Of a stretch of 64,000 nt of DNA, positions 61,175 to 64,000 are shown one piece after another. The notes below the pieces were generated by a model. That model worked only from the letters and a program-made list of their open reading frames with translations, did no database searches and was not told the DNA's origin. A program made the position numbers and the translations under genes. Source of the DNA: Corynebacterium kalidii (GTDB lineage: Bacteria; Actinomycetota; Actinomycetes; Mycobacteriales; Mycobacteriaceae). The stretch is taken from contig NZ_JALIEA010000017.1 of assembly GCF_022869005.1 (NCBI RefSeq), positions 372,001 to 436,000 on the forward strand, given 5' to 3'. Every line of letters starts with the position of its first letter. Position 1 is the first letter of the stretch.

Positions 61175-64000
61175 TCACCGGATCTTCGCCAGGGCCTTCT
61201 TGACCCGGGCCGCGCTGGCGGGGCGCGAGGTACCGAGGTGTTGCGCGAACAGCGACACCCGGAACTCCTCGACCAACCACTCGGCCTCCTTGAACTGCGG
61301 TGACGCCGCACGCGAGGCGGGAATCCGCTTACGCGTCTCCGCGATCGCCTCCGTACACTCCCTGACCTGGTCATCCAGTGCCGCCTCACGGTCCGGGTCG
61401 GACTCCATCAGGGACAGGCGGGACTTCATGGCCGCCACATAGCGGGGTACATGGCGCAGATTCTCCACCCCGTTCCTCGCGACACGGTGAGGGCCGAGGA
61501 AGAACTCGAGCTGGCCCTTCATCTCCTCGATCGCCTCGCCACTCCAGGCGTCCAGCTCCTGCGACATATCGGACACCGCGAGCACCGCGGGTGCGATCGC
61601 GACGAAGATCTGGCGGACCAGTCCCGGTCCCTTGTCCTTCGCCGCAGCGACGGCCTCTGCGCAGCGTTCCGGGTCACGGATCACCGGACCATACCGGTCC
61701 AACAACTCACGGCAGGCCAGCACACGGCAGTCGTCCACCAGCGCGTCCGGACCACCGTGCGGGTACGTGTCGACCGCCACGCGCTGGCGCAGCGGCATCC
61801 CCTTGATCATCTGCTTGGTGGACACCTGGCAGGCGGCCACCATCATCTCCAGGACGGTGGAGAACTGCTGACCTGCCGCGGCCTGGGGAGTGGGGAAGGC
61901 CTTGAGGACGAACCCGCCCCGGTTCCCCGGTGCAGCCGAGACGAGCGCCGGGTACGCCGAGGTCGTCTGGCCGTCGACCACGGTCTCCACCGACTCGGGG
62001 ATCGTGCCGATATCCTCGGCGGTCCAGTGCTCGGAGCGGGCCAGGACCCCGCCGCCGCCACCCGAGGAGGGGTTCCCGGAGGCTCGCTTCTTCGAGCCTG
62101 ACGGCCGGTGGGCAGCCGAGTCCCGGGGGGTGGGGTTGTCCGAGGCGCCCCGCGACGACCGGGCTGTCGCCGCGGCGATGGACTGGGTGATCTCGCCGGA
62201 GAGCCGGTCCTGCAGGTCACCGAGATCCTTGGATGTCGCGATCACCTTGCCACGGCGGTCGACCGCGGCATAGGTCATCCGGAGGTGGTCGGGCACCCGG
62301 TTCCAGTCGAAGTCGCCGGCGCTGATTCCGCTGCCTCCCAGAGAACGGAGCGCGTCGGCCAGGGCCTGGTCGACCGGACCGTCGTACGGGGTCATCCGCT
62401 CCAGTGCGGTGCGGGCGAACTGTGCGGCGGGGACCACCGAGGTCCGCAACGGTTTCGGCAGCGTCCTGATCAACGCGACGCAGAGTTCCTCGCGCATGCC
62501 CGACACCAGCCATTTGGTGTCGTCGTCGGTCACGCCGGCGAGCAGCGGAAGCGGAATCCGCATCGTGATGCCGTCCGCGGGGTCGCCGGGACGGAAGACG
62601 TACGTCAGGTCGAACTCCATCGACCCCTGGCGCCAGGTGTCCGGGAACTCCCGCGCCGCGGCGGCTCCACCGTCCGACCCGATCAGGGCGTCGGCGGTCA
62701 TGTCCAGCAGGTGGGGCTCCTTGTTCCTCGCCTTCTTCCACCAGGAGTCGAAGTGACGCGCGGACACCACGCCTGCCGGTAGGCGGTCGTCGTAGAAGGC
62801 GTAGATGGCGTCGTCGTCGATGACGATGTCGCGCCGACGCGCCTTGTCCTCCAGCTCGCCGGCTTCAGCGAGCAGTTGCTGGTTGTGTCGGAAGAAACGG
62901 TGGTTGGTGCGCCAGTCGCCCTCGACCAGTGCATTCCGGATGAACATGTCGCGTGCGGCCTCGGGGTCGGTCTTCGACAGGTTCACCCGCCGGTCGCCGA
63001 TCACGGGGAGCCCCAGCATGGACGCCTTCTCGACGGCCAGGGCGGCACCCTGCTTGCTGGACCAGAACGGGTCCGAGTACGAGTACCGCATCAGCTGCGG
63101 GGCGATCTCCTCGATCCACTCCGGGACGACGGGTGCCACCGTCCGGGCGAACACCTGGGACGTCTCCACCAGCTCCGCCGCCATCACCCACTGCGGTGGC
63201 TTCTTCGACAGGTGGGACGAGGGGTGGATGACGAACGTGGTGTTGCGGGTTCCGGTGAACTGGCGGGAATTGCCCTGACGCATCCCCACATTGGTGATCA
63301 GACCGGCCAGCAGTGACTTGTGGACCGCCGTCTCATCGGGCGCGGCCGAGGCATCCAGGTCGTCGGCGAGGTCGAAGGTGAGTTCACGGAAGTGGCGGAC
63401 GTTGGGAACCGACCACCTCAGCTCCTGGATCACGGTGAGAAGCTGCCTGACAAGGTCCATCCACTCCAGGACACGCACGTAGTGGATGAACTCGTCGCGG
63501 CATAGTCTGCGGAACTTGTTCCCGGAGAGTTCCTTCCGGCGTTCCTGCAGGTAGTTCCATAGCTTGAGGACAGAGATGAAGTCCGAGTCCGCCGCGAACC
63601 GTGCGTGCAGCTGGTCGGCACGGGCCTGGTGTTCGGACGGCCGTTCCCGGACGTCCTGGATGCTCAGTGCCGCCACGATGACGGCGATCTGTTCGAGGAC
63701 ACCGTTGGCGTGTGCCGCGGACAGCATCTTCGCCAGCCGCGGGTCCGTCGGAATACGGGCCATGTCGCGACCGGTGTCCGTGAGGGTCGGCGCACCGGAC
63801 GACGTCCTGCCCGACGTCTCGATCGCGCCCAACTCCTGCAGGAGCTGCACGCCGTCGCGGACCGACTTCGAGTCCGGGGGCTGCAGGAACGGAAATTCCC
63901 GGATGTCGCCGAGATCGAGGGACGCCATGGAGAGGATGACGCTGGCGAGGTGCGTGCGCAGGATCTCCGGATCGGTGAACTCCGGGCGGGCCTCGAAACT
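61175..64000 (-). CDS. hrpA: ATP-dependent helicase HrpA, C-terminal part (cut by window edge)
   Basis: DEAH-box RNA helicase of the HrpA family; the motor domains lie beyond the window end. The visible 941 residues start in the ratchet (HA2) region (PEFTDPEILRTHLASVILSM; PPDSKSVRDGVQLLQELGAI), continue through the OB-fold and into the long DUF3418 C-terminal domain characteristic of HrpA, with an unusual Ser/Gly/Arg insertion around SGSKKRASGNPSSGGGGG. The reading frame is open to the last base. It ends 2 nt from the convergent nrdR stop. Confidence 0.93.
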   Translation of the reverse strand, partial: SFEARPEFTDPEILRTHLASVILSMASLDLGDIREFPFLQPPDSKSVRDGVQLLQELGAIETSGRTSSGAPTLTDTGRDMARIPTDPRLAKMLSAAHANGVLEQIAVIVAALSIQDVRERPSEHQARADQLHARFAADSDFISVLKLWNYLQERRKELSGNKFRRLCRDEFIHYVRVLEWMDLVRQLLTVIQELRWSVPNVRHFRELTFDLADDLDASAAPDETAVHKSLLAGLITNVGMRQGNSRQFTGTRNTTFVIHPSSHLSKKPPQWVMAAELVETSQVFARTVAPVVPEWIEEIAPQLMRYSYSDPFWSSKQGAALAVEKASMLGLPVIGDRRVNLSKTDPEAARDMFIRNALVEGDWRTNHRFFRHNQQLLAEAGELEDKARRRDIVIDDDAIYAFYDDRLPAGVVSARHFDSWWKKARNKEPHLLDMTADALIGSDGGAAAAREFPDTWRQGSMEFDLTYVFRPGDPADGITMRIPLPLLAGVTDDDTKWLVSGMREELCVALIRTLPKPLRTSVVPAAQFARTALERMTPYDGPVDQALADALRSLGGSGISAGDFDWNRVPDHLRMTYAAVDRRGKVIATSKDLGDLQDRLSGEITQSIAAATARSSRGASDNPTPRDSAAHRPSGSKKRASGNPSSGGGGGVLARSEHWTAEDIGTIPESVETVVDGQTTSAYPALVSAAPGNRGGFVLKAFPTPQAAAGQQFSTVLEMMVAACQVSTKQMIKGMPLRQRVAVDTYPHGGPDALVDDCRVLACRELLDRYGPVIRDPERCAEAVAAAKDKGPGLVRQIFVAIAPAVLAVSDMSQELDAWSGEAIEEMKGQLEFFLGPHRVARNGVENLRHVPRYVAAMKSRLSLMESDPDREAALDDQVRECTEAIAETRKRIPASRAASPQFKEAEWLVEEFRVSLFAQHLGTSRPASAARVKKALAKIR

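Overview
The window is a contiguous, very GC-rich actinobacterial chromosome segment. Its gene order (mtr-hydrolase-mqo; proS; rimP-nusA-ylxR-infB-rbfA; truB/ribF; rpsO-pnp-dapB-thyX-dapA-rnj-ftsK; clgR-pspA; bioYMN; recA-recX; gluABCD; miaB/miaA-dapF-hflX; ptsH-fruR/ptsI; lexA/lysM-nrdR/hrpA) is that of Corynebacterium. Mycothione reductase, gluABCD and bioYMN beside recA fit this. The species cannot be fixed from the sequence; the GC content points to a high-GC Corynebacterium. I saw no rRNA, tRNA, insertion sequence, prophage or CRISPR array, and no gene-free stretch longer than about 300 bases.

Layout. 1-6.4 kb: mycothiol redox (mtr, cut by the window edge), an alpha/beta hydrolase, malate:quinone oxidoreductase, a SUMT with a vestigial siroheme-synthase front end, and an AAA ATPase with repeats in its promoter. 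6.4-19.3 kb: proS, a small ORF, a lipoprotein, then the translation block rimP-nusA-ylxR-infB-rbfA, a MATE exporter, a phosphoesterase, phosphopantetheinyl transferase and a Sua5/YciO-like protein. 19.4-29.9 kb: truB and ribF diverge, then rpsO, pnp, dapB, thyX, dapA and RNase J. 30-38.3 kb: ftsK, a TerC-type exporter behind a yybP-ykoY (Mn2+) riboswitch, pgsA, cinA, clgR, pspA and a frameshifted envelope-stress-like gene. 38.3-46 kb: biotin ECF transporter bioYMN, a DUF3046 gene, recA-recX under an SOS box, and the glutamate ABC transporter. 46-56 kb: miaB, a membrane protein, a DUF349 protein, miaA, dapF, a Cys-rich-tailed protein, hflX and an NCS2 permease. 56-64 kb: ptsH, a DeoR regulator and ptsI with fruK/ptsF missing, then lexA, an SOS-type LysM protein, nrdR and the 3' part of hrpA.

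How genes are read. At least 20 genes have a TANNNT -10 hexamer ending 6-8 nt before the start codon, so leaderless transcription dominates here. This made many start choices possible. Several strong hairpins that look like terminators lie inside the convergent neighbour's coding sequence (recX, pptT, the small ORF at 8265).

Most notable: a histone-H1-like Lys/Ala/Pro arm of about 85 residues on PNPase; a Mn2+ riboswitch whose 3' strand forms a hairpin hiding the terC ribosome site; a near-perfect 17-bp palindrome over the bioY promoter; loss of the fructose-specific PTS genes; a triplicated 12-bp motif before the AAA ATPase; a one-base frameshift in the gene after pspA; and a coupled leader ORF before the SOS LysM gene.
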